Shown here: one piece after another, positions 8,464-17,459 of the stretch
How the letters are laid out: the number at the start of each line of letters is the position of its first letter
How positions within the stretch are numbered: position 1 is the first letter of the stretch
Assembly: GCF_030409215.1 (NCBI RefSeq)
Contig: NZ_JAUFPL010000016.1
Span: 54,306-118,305, forward strand
Reading direction: 5' to 3'
Source: Halomonas ramblicola
GTDB lineage: Bacteria > Pseudomonadota > Gammaproteobacteria > Pseudomonadales > Halomonadaceae
DNA length: 64,000 nucleotides
The notes under the pieces: model-generated
What the model was told of the DNA's origin: nothing
Databases searched by the model: none
Seen by the model: only the letters and a program-made list of their open reading frames with translations
Made by a program: the position numbers and the translations under genes

Positions 8464-9084
8464 TTGTCTGCCCACGATGCCCTGCGCCTCGAGCGGCTTG
8501 CCATCGGCGAGTTGGCCGGCGTCGACCTGACCCTCGCCCCCGGCGAGATCCTCTGTCTCTCCGGGGCCAGCGGCTCCGGCAAGAGCCGGCTGTTGCGCGC
8601 CGTGGCCGACCTCGAGCCCCACGGCGGCGAGGCGTGGCTGGGCGAGCTGGCGCAGTCGGCCACCCCGGCCCACGAATGGCGGGCCCGGGTGATGCTGGTG
8701 CCGGCGGAGAGCCACTGGTGGGCGGATCGGGTGGGCGAACACCTGGCCGGGGCCGAGCCCGCCGACCTCGAGGCGCTGGGCTTCATGCCGGAGGTGCTCG
8801 ATTGGCAGGTATCGCGGCTCTCCTCCGGGGAGAAGCAGCGCCTGGCCCTGTTGCGGGCGGTTGGCCGCGAGCCGGCGGCGTTGCTGCTCGACGAGCCCAC
8901 CGCCAACCTCGACGAGGCGACGACCCGTCGAGTGGAGGCGTGGCTGACGGCGTGGATCCGAGCGCGAGGCTGGCCGACGCTCTGGGTGGCCCACGACCCC
9001 GCCCAGATCGAGCGGGTGGCGGATCGCCACCGGCGTATCCTCGATGGCCGGCTGGAGGAGCGAGAGGAGGGCGCATGGACGTGA
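8464..9084 (+). CDS. fetA: FetA-type ABC exporter ATPase
   Basis: ABC ATPase of 206 residues: Walker A GASGSGKS near residues 30-37, signature LSSGEKQRLALLRA near 120, Walker B ALLLDEPTANLDEAT near 140. It overlaps a UPF0014-type permease, the FetAB arrangement; in E. coli this pair exports iron and helps under peroxide stress. The start is taken as TTG at 8464 because AGGAGGTG (8453-8460) is ideally placed. The in-frame ATG at 8428 lies inside a TATGAT -10-like hexamer (8427-8432) and is less likely. Confidence 0.85.
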   Translation: MSAHDALRLERLAIGELAGVDLTLAPGEILCLSGASGSGKSRLLRAVADLEPHGGEAWLGELAQSATPAHEWRARVMLVPAESHWWADRVGEHLAGAEPADLEALGFMPEVLDWQVSRLSSGEKQRLALLRAVGREPAALLLDEPTANLDEATTRRVEAWLTAWIRARGWPTLWVAHDPAQIERVADRHRRILDGRLEEREEGAWT

Positions 9085-9878
9085 TCGAGCTGGCCTGGTG
9101 GCAGCTGGCCCTGGCGGCGCTGCTGGTGGTGGCCCTGGCCGGCTGCTCGGTCGTCGCGCGGCTGGGCATGGCCAGGAGCCTGCTGGTCGCCGCGGCGCGC
9201 ACCGTGATCCAGCTGGCCCTGGTGGGGCTGGTGCTGGAGGTACTGTTCGCGGCCTCTAGGCTGCACTGGGTGGCGTTGATGGCGCTGGGCATGCTGCTGA
9301 TCGCCGGGCGCGAGGTGATGGCGCGTCAGCAGCGCCGCCTGTTGGGCGGCTGGGCCTTCGGCATCGGCACCGTGGCGATGTTCCTGTCGTCGTTCACCGT
9401 GACCGTGCTGACGCTGACCGTGATCATCGGCCCGGAGCCCTGGTACCGGCCGCAGTATGCCATCCCGCTGCTGGGCATGATGCTCGGCAATACCATGACC
9501 GGGGTCGCCCTGGCGCTGGATCGCCTCACCGACACCGCCTGGCGCCAGCGGGCGGTGATCGAGAATCGCCTGATGCTCGGCCAGCGCTGGCAGGAGGCGG
9601 TCGGCGACATCCGTCGCGAGGCGATGCGCAGCGGCCTGATGCCCACCATCAACGCCATGGCCGCCGCCGGGGTGGTCAGCCTGCCGGGCATGATGACCGG
9701 CCAGATACTCGCCGGCAGCCCGCCGGCGCTGGCGGTGAAGTACCAGATCCTGGTGATGTTCACCATCACCCTGGGCACCGGCTTCGGCACCCTCGCCGCG
9801 GTGGCCGCGGGCAGCCGGCGGCTGTTCGACGGCCGTGAGCGACTGCGTCTGGATCGCCTGGCGACCCCAAGGGGATAG
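9075..9878 (+). CDS. fetB: FetB-type ABC exporter permease
   Basis: Integral membrane partner of the ATPase, 267 residues with about seven hydrophobic helices. The segment LPTINAMAAAGVVSLPGMMTGQ (approximately residues 190-210) is the conserved signature of the YbbM/UPF0014 family. The ATG overlaps the end of fetA by 10 bases, indicating coupled translation. Iron is the expected substrate by family; nothing in the sequence proves it. Confidence 0.87.
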   Translation: MDVIELAWWQLALAALLVVALAGCSVVARLGMARSLLVAAARTVIQLALVGLVLEVLFAASRLHWVALMALGMLLIAGREVMARQQRRLLGGWAFGIGTVAMFLSSFTVTVLTLTVIIGPEPWYRPQYAIPLLGMMLGNTMTGVALALDRLTDTAWRQRAVIENRLMLGQRWQEAVGDIRREAMRSGLMPTINAMAAAGVVSLPGMMTGQILAGSPPALAVKYQILVMFTITLGTGFGTLAAVAAGSRRLFDGRERLRLDRLATPRG

Positions 9879-9895
9879 CCGGTCGTGCGCCGGAT

Positions 9896-10681
9896 CTATC
9901 GCCCTGGCGGTTCGGCCAGGAAGCCTTCGACGGCGGCGATCAGCCGCTCGGGGCACTCGCGATGGGGCACATGGCCGCAGTCTGGCAGGAGGTGGGGCGC
10001 CGCGGGCCCGGGGGTCAGGGCGGCGATGCGCTCGGGCTGGGCCCGGGAGCCGTACTCGTCCCGCTCGCCGTGGATGGCCAGCGTCGGGCAGTGCACCGCG
10101 GCCAGGGCGTCGTCCAGGCGCCAGTCGCGGAAGGCCTCGGAGTGCCAGGTCTCGACCCAGGAGCGCAGCACCCAGGCGGCCTTGTCGCCATGGTACTTTT
10201 CGAGACGCGAGAGTCCGCCGGGCGCGTCGAAGGCCCGTTCGGCATCGCGGATGCCGGCCAGGGTGCGCGCCTCGGTGAAGGCCTGAGCCGCCACCGTGAC
10301 CAGCGCCTCGCAGGCCTCGGGATGGTAGCCGGCGCTGGCCACGGCCATGCAGCCGCCCACGCTATGGCCCAGCAGCACGCAGCGCTCGAGCCCCAGCCGC
10401 GCCCGCACGGCGGCGAAGTCGCGCTCCGCCTCGTCGGCGATAAAGCTCGTCGGCTGGCGTCCCGGAAACGGATCCGACCGGCCGTAGCCCAGCCGGTCAT
10501 AGGCGATCACCGCGCGCCCCGTGGTCCGGGCCAGGCGCTCGGGGAAATCCCGCCACAGCGCCACGCAGCCCAGCGAATCGTGCATCAGTACGATGGGGCT
10601 GCGTGGCGCTGCGCCGATCTCCGGCGACCAGCACACGGCGTGCAGCTCGCCCCGGGGCGAGGCGATCCGTGACTCCTGCAT
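9896..10681 (-). CDS. Alpha/beta-fold hydrolase
   Basis: Soluble hydrolase of 261 residues. Nucleophile elbow GHSVGG, oxyanion region VLMHDSLGC, acid in HGERDEYG and terminal His in PDCGHVPHRE. The start at 10681 has GGGAGG six bases upstream; an ATG at 10699 with GAGG is possible. It lies about 28 bases downstream of the thiolase gene and is probably its operon partner, perhaps as an esterase or thioesterase of the acyl-CoA cluster. Substrate unknown. Confidence 0.8.
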   Translation of the reverse strand: MQESRIASPRGELHAVCWSPEIGAAPRSPIVLMHDSLGCVALWRDFPERLARTTGRAVIAYDRLGYGRSDPFPGRQPTSFIADEAERDFAAVRARLGLERCVLLGHSVGGCMAVASAGYHPEACEALVTVAAQAFTEARTLAGIRDAERAFDAPGGLSRLEKYHGDKAAWVLRSWVETWHSEAFRDWRLDDALAAVHCPTLAIHGERDEYGSRAQPERIAALTPGPAAPHLLPDCGHVPHRECPERLIAAVEGFLAEPPGR

Positions 10682-10709
10682 CTCGGGCCTCCCTGCCATG
10701 TCGCCGGCC

Positions 10710-11897
10710 TCAGTCGATGAGTTCCACGGCCACGGCGGTGGCCTCGCCGCCGCCGATGCACAGGCTGGCGATGCCGCGCCTGCCGCCCCTGGTGCGCAGG
10801 GCATGGATCAGGGTGGCGATGATCCGCGAGCCGGTGGAGCCGATGGGATGGCCCTGGGCGCAGGCGCCGCCGAAGACGTTGACCCTGTCGTGGGGCAGGC
10901 CCAGGTCGTCCATGGCCATCAGGGTGACCACGGCGAAGGCCTCGTTGATCTCGAAGAGGTCGACGTCGTCGACGCTCCAGTCGAGCGTCTTCATCAGCTT
11001 TTCGATGGCACCCACCGGGGCGATGGTGAACTCGCTGGGGTGGCGCGAGTGGGTGCTGTGGCCCAGCATCCGTGCGATGGGCCTGGCGCCGAGGCGGTCG
11101 GCCGCGGCCTGGCTGGCCAGGATCAGCGCCGAGGCACCGTCGGAGATCGAGCTGGAGTTGGCCGCGGTGATGGTGCCGTCCTTGGCGAAGGCCGGGCGCA
11201 GCGAGCGGATCTTGTCGAGCCTGGCCTGGAAGGGCTGCTCGTCGTGCTCGACGACGCTCTCGCCCTGGCGGCTGGAGACGGTGACCGGCACCATCTCGGC
11301 ATCCAGCTGGCCGGCCTCGGTGGCCGCCATGGCGCGTTCCAGGGAGGCGATGGCGAAGTCGTCCAGGCGCTCGCGGGAATACTCGCGCTCGCTGGCGATC
11401 TCCTGGGCGAAGCCGCCCATCAGCTTGCCGGTCTCGGCGTCCTCGAGGCCATCCAGGAACATATGGTCCTTGAGCTCCCCATGACCCAGGCGGTAGCCCG
11501 TGCGCGCCTTGGTCAGCACATGCGGTGCGTTGGACATGGACTCCATGCCGCCGGCCAGCACCACCTCGCCGCTGCCGGCACGGATCAGGTCATGGGCCAG
11601 CATGGTGGCCTTCATGCCCGAGCCGCACAGCTTGTTGACGGTGGTGGCGCCGACGGCGTCGGGGATGCCCGCCTGGCGCATGGCCTGGCGGGCGGGGCCC
11701 TGCTTGACCCCGGCGGGCAGCACGCAGCCCAGGATGCCCTCGTCGATGTCCGGCGCCTGGATGCCGGCCCGCTCGATGGCGGCACGCACGGCGGCGGCAC
11801 CCAGCTCGGGTGCGGTGAGGCTGGCGAGGCTGCCCAGCATGCCGCCCATGGGCGTGCGGGTGGCGGAGAGGAAGACGATGTCGTTGGCGTGGCTCAT
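10710..11897 (-). CDS. Acetyl-CoA C-acyltransferase (thiolase)
   Basis: Thiolase of 395 residues. The active-site Cys lies in NKLCGSGMKA (near residue 90), with the C-terminal GGACAQGHPIGSTG His motif and the CIGGGEA Cys motif. It catalyses thiolytic cleavage of 3-ketoacyl-CoA or its reverse. It is divergent from the TetR gene, so the shared intergenic operator probably controls both. Either beta-oxidation or acetoacetyl-CoA formation is possible; chain-length preference cannot be read. Confidence 0.92.
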   Translation of the reverse strand: MSHANDIVFLSATRTPMGGMLGSLASLTAPELGAAAVRAAIERAGIQAPDIDEGILGCVLPAGVKQGPARQAMRQAGIPDAVGATTVNKLCGSGMKATMLAHDLIRAGSGEVVLAGGMESMSNAPHVLTKARTGYRLGHGELKDHMFLDGLEDAETGKLMGGFAQEIASEREYSRERLDDFAIASLERAMAATEAGQLDAEMVPVTVSSRQGESVVEHDEQPFQARLDKIRSLRPAFAKDGTITAANSSSISDGASALILASQAAADRLGARPIARMLGHSTHSRHPSEFTIAPVGAIEKLMKTLDWSVDDVDLFEINEAFAVVTLMAMDDLGLPHDRVNVFGGACAQGHPIGSTGSRIIATLIHALRTRGGRRGIASLCIGGGEATAVAVELID

Positions 11898-12001
11898 GGT
11901 GTGGCTCCCGATGGGGCCCGGGCCGGTCGCCCGGGCCGCGTTGTGATGGTGGTGTTGGCCGCCGTGCGTTGACCCGTCCGCGGGGCTGTGGTTTTCTCAG
12001 G

Positions 12002-12021
12002 GTCAACCAAGCAAGCGCTAG
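12002..12021 (+). promoter_or_regulatory. TetR-type operator, copy 1
   Basis: The element GTCAACCaagCAAGCGCTAG lies 11 bases before the tetR ATG and in the divergent promoter region of the thiolase gene. It recurs in inverse orientation at 12711-12730 with 17 of 20 identical bases. Its core CAAGCGCTaG is a near palindrome. Probably bound by the TetR protein encoded between the two copies. Confidence 0.6.
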
Positions 12022-12032
12022 TGTAAACGTCG

Positions 12033-12611
12033 ATGAATGTAATGAACGACTCCCCGCGCCGCAAGGAACTCACCCGCCTGGCCGCCCAGCTGTTCGTCCA
12101 GGAAGGGTTCGACCGCACCACGGTGCGCATGCTGGCCCAGGAGATGGGTATCAAGTCCGGCAGCCTCTTCCACCACTTCCGCGACAAGCAGGAGATCCTC
12201 GCCGCGGTGATCGAGGAGGGTACCCAGAACGCCCTGGTCATCGCCCGCAAGGCCCTCTCCCGTTGCGACAACGAGGCGGGGACACGGTTGCATGCCATGG
12301 CTCGGGCGCACCTCGAGACGCTGCTCACCGACCGCAACGCCCATGTGGTGGCGCTCTACGAGTGGCGCCGCCTGTCGCCCGAGGCCCGCGACCACCTCAG
12401 CCACCTGCGCGACGCCTACGAGGCGCTGTGGGAGCAGGTCATCGACGAGGCCCTGGCGGCCGGGTTGATCCGCGGCGACCGCTTCCTGGTTTCGCGCTTC
12501 GTGATGGGGGCGCTCAACTGGACGGTGCGCTGGTACGACCCCGACGGCCCCCGCACCCCGGACGACCTGGCCGACGAGCTGGTCGCCATGATCACCCGCG
12601 CTCCCGCCTGA
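12033..12611 (+). CDS. TetR/AcrR-family regulator of the acyl-CoA cluster
   Basis: TetR regulator of 192 residues. The N-terminal HTH (residues 12-58) reads LAAQLFVQEGFDRTTVRMLA with IKSGSLFHHFRDKQEIL, and the ligand domain follows. It is flanked by the thiolase on one side and acyl-CoA synthetase, SDR and acyl-CoA dehydrogenase genes on the other, with matching operator copies before each unit. An acyl-CoA or related thioester effector is therefore inferred. ATG at 12042 is an alternative start; no clear ribosome-binding site is visible. Confidence 0.88.
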   Translation: MNVMNDSPRRKELTRLAAQLFVQEGFDRTTVRMLAQEMGIKSGSLFHHFRDKQEILAAVIEEGTQNALVIARKALSRCDNEAGTRLHAMARAHLETLLTDRNAHVVALYEWRRLSPEARDHLSHLRDAYEALWEQVIDEALAAGLIRGDRFLVSRFVMGALNWTVRWYDPDGPRTPDDLADELVAMITRAPA

Positions 12612-12710
12612 TGCCGGCGAGCCGCGCCCCGGCGGCTCGCTCGACCAACGTCTAGTCGTTTCCACCGCTCTCCACCCTTGCCCTGCGGTCCGTGACTCGC
12701 TAGCTTGGAC

Positions 12711-12755
12711 CTAGCGCTTGATAGGTTGACGCTTACGTTAACTGAAGAGCTACAA
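12711..12755 (+). promoter_or_regulatory. Promoter and TetR-type operator, copy 2
   Basis: CTAGCGCTTGATAGGTTGAC at 12711-12730 is the inverse of the copy before tetR. It overlaps a TTGACG -35 hexamer (12726-12731) with CTACAA (12750-12755) 18 bases on. A second dyad, TTgACGcttaCGTtAA, covers 12726-12741. Binding here would block the promoter of the acyl-CoA synthetase operon. Confidence 0.6.
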
Positions 12756-12785
12756 CAAGCACAACCCGGCAGAAGAGGACACTTC

Positions 12786-14459
12786 ATGAGCACGCAAGCG
12801 AGACTCCCCGAGTATCGGGCCTACCTCGAGAGCTTCTCCGTCGACGACATGATCGCCCGGCTCGACGACCATCGGGACGGCAAGGCCAACGCCTTCGAGT
12901 CCTGCTGCGGACGCCACCTGCGCGCCGGCCGCGGCGAGGTGCCGGCCCTGGTGCACGAGGACACCCAGGGCAACGTCAACCGGCTGACCTATGCCGAGCT
13001 GGAGGCCGAGAGCGCCCGGCTCGCCGGCTGGTTCGCCGAGCAGGGCCTGGGCGTGGGCGACCGCATCGCCTGCATGCTGCCGCGCTCGCCCCAACTGCTG
13101 GTGGCGGCGCTGGCCACCTGGCGCATCGGCGCCGTCTACCAGCCGCTGTTCACCGCCTTCGGGCCGGACGCCGTGGACTACCGCCTGGGCCGCGCCGACA
13201 CCCGGCTGGTGATCACCGATCATGCCAACCGCCACAAGTTCGAGGGCCTCGCCCAGTGCCCGCCGGTGCTGGCCGTGGGCGGTCCCACCGCCGAGCACGC
13301 CGAGGACCGGGACTGGCAGGAGGCCCTGGCCCACGGCCCGATCCAGGCCGCGCCGCCGCGCCTGGGCCGCGATGCCCCCTTCCTGCAGATGTTCACCTCC
13401 GGCACCGTGGGCAAGCCCAAGGGCGTGGCGGTGCCGCTCGCCGCCATGACCGCCTTCGCCCTCTACATGGAGTTGGCTATCGACCTGCGCGACAGCGATC
13501 GCTTCTGGAACATGGCCGATCCGGGCTGGGCCTACGGCCTCTACTACGCCATCGCCGGGCCGCTGCTGCTGGGCGTGACCACCCATTTCTGCGAGGCGGG
13601 CTTCAGTGCCGAGGGGGCGCTCGCCTTCATGCAGCGCCACCGCATCACCAACTTCGCCGCCGCGCCCACCGCCTACCGTCTGATGAAGGCCTCGGGGCTG
13701 TTCGACGACGCCCACCAGACCCTCGAGCTGCGCGCCGCCAGCTCCGCCGGCGAGCCGCTCAATACCGAGGTCGTCGCCTGGGTGGAACGCGCGCTGGGGT
13801 GCCCGGTCATGGACCACTATGGCCAGACCGAGACCGGCATGACCTGCAACAACCACCATGCCCTGGCCCACCCCAAGCACGTGGGCGGCATGGGCGTGCC
13901 GATGCCCGGGCATCGCCTGGCGATCCTCGACGCCGAATACCGCGAGTTGCCGCCGGGCGAGCCAGGGGTACTGGCGGTGGACATCGCGCGTTCGCCGGCC
14001 TTCTTCTTCCCCGGCTACACCTGGCAGGAGAAGCACCCCTTCGCCGAGGGCTACTACCTGACCGGCGACGTGGTGGTGCGCAACGAGGACGGCACCTTCC
14101 AGTACGCCGGTCGCGACGACGACATCATCACCACCGCGGGCTATCGGGTCGGGCCCACCGACGTGGAGAACTCGGTGATGACCCACCCGGCGGTGGCGGA
14201 ATCCGCCGCCGTGGGCCAGCCTGACGAGATCCGCGGCGAGATCATCAAGTCCTACATCGTGCTGCGCGAGGGCTTCGAGCCCGGCGATGCACTCGCCGAC
14301 GAGATCCGCCAGCTGGTGCGCGAGCGGCTCTCCACCCACGCCTTCCCGCGGGTCATCGAGTTCGTGGAGACGCTGCCCAAGACGCCCAGCGGCAAGATCC
14401 AGCGCTTCAAGCTGCGCGCCGATGCCGCCGAGAAGGCGGACGCCTCGCCGGCCACATGA
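12786..14459 (+). CDS. AMP-forming acyl-CoA synthetase
   Basis: ANL-superfamily ligase of 557 residues that activates a carboxylic acid to its CoA thioester through an acyl-AMP. The phosphate-binding motif is FTSGTVGKPKGV (about residues 203-214, with V in place of the usual T), the adenine motif DHYGQTETG, the hinge YAGRDDDIITTAGYR, and the C-terminal catalytic Lys is in PKTPSGKIQR. A 16-base gap to the SDR gene suggests an operon. Medium- or short-branched-chain acids are plausible substrates; identity is unresolved. AGAGGACACTTC precedes the ATG. Confidence 0.88.
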   Translation: MSTQARLPEYRAYLESFSVDDMIARLDDHRDGKANAFESCCGRHLRAGRGEVPALVHEDTQGNVNRLTYAELEAESARLAGWFAEQGLGVGDRIACMLPRSPQLLVAALATWRIGAVYQPLFTAFGPDAVDYRLGRADTRLVITDHANRHKFEGLAQCPPVLAVGGPTAEHAEDRDWQEALAHGPIQAAPPRLGRDAPFLQMFTSGTVGKPKGVAVPLAAMTAFALYMELAIDLRDSDRFWNMADPGWAYGLYYAIAGPLLLGVTTHFCEAGFSAEGALAFMQRHRITNFAAAPTAYRLMKASGLFDDAHQTLELRAASSAGEPLNTEVVAWVERALGCPVMDHYGQTETGMTCNNHHALAHPKHVGGMGVPMPGHRLAILDAEYRELPPGEPGVLAVDIARSPAFFFPGYTWQEKHPFAEGYYLTGDVVVRNEDGTFQYAGRDDDIITTAGYRVGPTDVENSVMTHPAVAESAAVGQPDEIRGEIIKSYIVLREGFEPGDALADEIRQLVRERLSTHAFPRVIEFVETLPKTPSGKIQRFKLRADAAEKADASPAT

Positions 14460-14475
14460 CATCGAGGAATTTTCC

Positions 14476-15243
14476 ATGCAAGTAAAGGACAACACCTTCC
14501 TGATCACCGGTGCCGCCTCCGGGCTGGGGGCGGCCACCGCCGAACGCCTGGTGGCCGCCGGTGGCCGGGTGGTGCTCTGCGACCTCAGCGAGGCCGTGGA
14601 GACCCACGCCGAGACCCTCGGTGACGCCGCCCGCGCGGTGCGCGGCGATGTCACCGCAGGCAGTGACATCCAGGCCGCCATTGACGCCGCCGTCGAGCTC
14701 AGTGCCGGCCGCGGCCTGGCCGGGGTGGTGCACTGCGCCGGCGTGGTCAGCGTGGCCAAGCTGGTCGACCGCGAGGGCAATCCCGCCGACCTCGACGCCT
14801 ACCAGCGCACCATCCAGATCAACCTGGTGGGTACCTTCAACGTGATGCGCCTGGCCGCCGCGGCCATGGCGAAGAACCCCGCGGGCGAGGACGGCGAGCG
14901 CGGGGTGATCGTCAACACCGCCTCGGTCGCCGCCTTCGACGGCCAGGTGGGGCAGTGCGCCTACAGCGCCTCCAAGGCCGGGGTGGTGGGCATGAGCCTG
15001 CCGGCGGCCCGGGAGCTCTCGCGTCACGGCGTGCGGGTGATGGCCATCGCCCCCGGCGTCTTCGAGACGCCAATGATGAGCGAGATCCCCGACGAGGCCG
15101 CCCAGGCCCTGGCGGCATCCGTGCCCTTCCCCAAGCGCCTCGGCAGGCCCGACGAGTTCGCCCGCCTGGCCGAACAGATCCTCGCCAATCCCATGCTCAA
15201 TGGCGAGGTGATCCGCCTGGACGGCGGCATTCGCATGCAATAG
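14476..15243 (+). CDS. SDR-family 3-hydroxyacyl-CoA dehydrogenase-like protein
   Basis: Short-chain dehydrogenase of 255 residues: cofactor motif TGAASGLG near residues 11-18, acidic residue in VVLCDLSE favouring NAD, CAG at about 92-94, catalytic Ser in NTASVAAF and Tyr-x3-Lys in YSASKAG. The overall pattern is that of type-2 (HSD10-like) 3-hydroxyacyl-CoA dehydrogenases, which fits its place between an acyl-CoA synthetase and an acyl-CoA dehydrogenase. GAGGAA precedes the start. Confidence 0.85.
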   Translation: MQVKDNTFLITGAASGLGAATAERLVAAGGRVVLCDLSEAVETHAETLGDAARAVRGDVTAGSDIQAAIDAAVELSAGRGLAGVVHCAGVVSVAKLVDREGNPADLDAYQRTIQINLVGTFNVMRLAAAAMAKNPAGEDGERGVIVNTASVAAFDGQVGQCAYSASKAGVVGMSLPAARELSRHGVRVMAIAPGVFETPMMSEIPDEAAQALAASVPFPKRLGRPDEFARLAEQILANPMLNGEVIRLDGGIRMQ

Positions 15244-15339
15244 CCGGGCTTCGCCCGGAGCTATAAGCCTTAAGCTGCAAGCTTTGAGAGGGAAGAGATG
15301 TTTGTCTTCCCTCTTCGAGCGGCGAAGCCGCGCTCTTTT
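15243..15339 (+). terminator. Three consecutive hairpins after the SDR gene
   Basis: Hairpin 1 is GCCGGGC-ttc-GCCCGG just after the stop. Hairpin 2 pairs GAGGGAAGA (15288-15296) with TCTTCCCTC (15305-15313). Hairpin 3 is a shorter stem around GAGCGGC-gaa-GCCG followed by CTCTTTTCTC. Together they probably end transcription from the synthetase-SDR operon. Confidence 0.5.
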
Positions 15340-15375
15340 CTCTTCCCACTGTTGTGTCGGGAGTGAAACGAACGC

Positions 15376-15421
15376 TTGACTCTCTTTGCTGGCAGGCGTA
15401 ATTTCAAACACATGTTTGAAA
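15376..15421 (+). promoter_or_regulatory. Sigma-70 promoter with PsrA-type operator
   Basis: TTGACT (15376-15381), 17-base spacer, TAATTT (15399-15404). A perfect inverted repeat TTTCAAACA / TGTTTGAAA (15402-15421, 2-base centre) overlaps the -10 and start region. This matches the CAAAC-N4-GTTTG form bound by PsrA, the long-chain-fatty-acid-responsive TetR regulator of beta-oxidation genes in pseudomonads and relatives. It should repress the acyl-CoA dehydrogenase in the absence of acyl effectors. Confidence 0.8.
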
Positions 15422-15466
15422 GCGGTTCCCGCCGCTCTCGTGCGCCCGACACCAGGAGAGACCCGG

Positions 15467-17278
15467 ATGCCCGACTATCAGGCCCCCCTGCGCGACCTGC
15501 GCTTCGTGATGGACGAGATGCTGGACTACCCGGCCCACTATGCGCGCCTGCCCGGCGGCGAGGACGCCAGTCCCGACGTGGTGGCCGCCATCCTGGAGGA
15601 GGGCGCGCGCTTCGCTCGCGAGGTGCTGCTGCCGCTGAACCAGAGTGGCGATCGCGAGGGCTGCCTGCTGGAGGGTGGTGAAGTCAAGACGCCGAAGGGG
15701 TTCAAGCAGGCCTATGCCCGGTACGTGGAGGGCGGCTGGCCGAGCCTGGCCGCCGACCCCGAGCATGGTGGCCAGGGCCTGCCGCCTTCGCTCGCCATGG
15801 TGCTCAGCGAGATGATCTGCGCCACCAACCTGGCCTGGGGCATGTACCCGGGGCTCTCCCACGGCGCCGCCGACGCCCTGCGCCACCACGGCAGCGCCGA
15901 GCAGAAGGCCACCTACCTGACCCGGCTGGTGGCGGGGGCCTGGACCGGCACCATGTGCCTGACCGAGCCCCACTGCGGTACCGACCTGGGGCTGATCAAG
16001 ACCCGTGCCGCGCCCACCGATGACGGCGCTTTCGACATCACCGGCACCAAGATCTTTATCTCCGCCGGCGAGCACGACCTGGCCGAGAACATCGTCCACC
16101 TGGTGCTGGCCAAGCTGCCCGACGCCCCGGAGGGCTCCAGGGGCATCTCGCTATTCGTGGTGCCGAAGTTCCTGCCCGATGCCGACGGCAATCCCGGCGA
16201 GCGCAACGCCGTGGCATGCGGCTCGCTGGAGCACAAGATGGGCATCCACGGCAACGCCACCTGCGTGATGAACTTCGACGGCGCCCGCGGCTTCCTGGTG
16301 GGCGAGCCCCACAAGGGCCTGGCCTGCATGTTCACCATGATGAACGCCGCGCGCATCGGTGTGGGCATCCAGGGCCTGGGCGTCGCCGAGGCGAGCTTCC
16401 AGAACGCCCTGGCCTATGCCCGCGATCGCCTGCAGATGCGCGGCCTGGCGGGCCCCCGGGCGCCGGAGAAGGCCGCCGATCCGATCATCGTCCACCCGGA
16501 CGTGCGGCGTATGCTGCTGACCCAGAAGGCCTTCGCCGAGGGTGGCCGGATGCTGACGCTCTATACCGCCCAGATGATCGACATCGTCGAGCACGGCCAG
16601 GACGCCGCCGAGCGCGAGCGCGCCGAGACCCTGCTGGGCCTGCTGACCCCCATCGTCAAGGCCTTCCTCACCGAGACCGGTTGCGAGGCGACGAATGAAG
16701 GTGTTCAAGTCTTTGGTGGGCACGGCTTTATCCAGGAGTGGGGCATGGAGCAGCTGGTGCGCGACGCGCGCATCACCCGCCTCTACGAGGGCACCACCGG
16801 CATCCAGGCCCTCGATCTGCTGGGACGCAAGGTGCTGATGAGCCAGGGCGAGACGCTCAAGGTCTTCACTCGGGAGATCCACAAGTTCTGCCGGGCCGAG
16901 GAGGGCAATGCCGAGATCGCCGAGTTCATCCGCCCGCTGGCCAAGCTCAACGCCGAGTGGGGCGAGCTGACCCTGGGCATCGGCATGAAGGCCATGGCCG
17001 ATCGCGAGGAGGTGGGTGCCGCCAGCGTCGACTACCTGATGTACGCCGGCTACGTGACCCTGGCCTACCTCTTCGCCCGGGCCGCGAAGCAGGCGAAGGC
17101 GGCGCTGACTGAGAGCACCGATGACGGCGCCTTCTATTCGGCCAAGCTCGACACCGCCCGTTTCTACTTCCAGCGCCTGCTGCCGCGTACCCGCGCCCAC
17201 AAGCAGGCCATCGAGGCCGGCGCCGAGTCGCTGATGGCGCTCTCCGCCGAGGACTTCGGCCGCGGCTTCGAGGTCTGA
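15467..17278 (+). CDS. Acyl-CoA dehydrogenase (long form)
   Basis: FAD-dependent acyl-CoA dehydrogenase of 603 residues, the long class with an extra C-terminal domain. MCLTEPHCGTDLG and HKMGIHGNATC are flavin/substrate motifs, and VFGGHGFIQEWGMEQLVRDA with LYEGTTGIQALDL forms the C-terminal helical core. It introduces the trans-2 double bond in beta-oxidation. The start at 15467 is chosen over the upstream in-frame ATG at 15386 because that one precedes the promoter -10. Its own PsrA-type promoter makes it a separate unit from the preceding genes. Confidence 0.93.
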   Translation: MPDYQAPLRDLRFVMDEMLDYPAHYARLPGGEDASPDVVAAILEEGARFAREVLLPLNQSGDREGCLLEGGEVKTPKGFKQAYARYVEGGWPSLAADPEHGGQGLPPSLAMVLSEMICATNLAWGMYPGLSHGAADALRHHGSAEQKATYLTRLVAGAWTGTMCLTEPHCGTDLGLIKTRAAPTDDGAFDITGTKIFISAGEHDLAENIVHLVLAKLPDAPEGSRGISLFVVPKFLPDADGNPGERNAVACGSLEHKMGIHGNATCVMNFDGARGFLVGEPHKGLACMFTMMNAARIGVGIQGLGVAEASFQNALAYARDRLQMRGLAGPRAPEKAADPIIVHPDVRRMLLTQKAFAEGGRMLTLYTAQMIDIVEHGQDAAERERAETLLGLLTPIVKAFLTETGCEATNEGVQVFGGHGFIQEWGMEQLVRDARITRLYEGTTGIQALDLLGRKVLMSQGETLKVFTREIHKFCRAEEGNAEIAEFIRPLAKLNAEWGELTLGIGMKAMADREEVGAASVDYLMYAGYVTLAYLFARAAKQAKAALTESTDDGAFYSAKLDTARFYFQRLLPRTRAHKQAIEAGAESLMALSAEDFGRGFEV

Positions 17279-17331
17279 GGCACGGACGGACCAGCGAGCT
17301 CTCTCTCGATCGGTCGACGATCGGTGGCTTG

Positions 17332-17358
17332 GCGGCGGGGCAATCCCGCCGCTTTTTT
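17332..17358 (+). terminator. Rho-independent terminator after acyl-CoA dehydrogenase
   Basis: Perfect 8-base stem GCGGCGGG (17332-17339) / CCCGCCGC (17345-17352) followed by TTTTTT. It lies 54 bases after the stop codon. Confidence 0.9.
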
Positions 17359-17459
17359 ACGTCTGGCCGCTGGGGGCTCTGGTGCTCGGACGGTGGTGGA
17401 GGCATGATGCCAGCGTAGGTTGAGACAGGAAAACGCGTCTTGTGCGCCAGGAGGCCAGC

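Noticed and set aside
12750..14780. 676-codon minus-strand frame opposite the acyl-CoA synthetase
   Set aside because: Antisense shadow; the plus strand has all ANL motifs.
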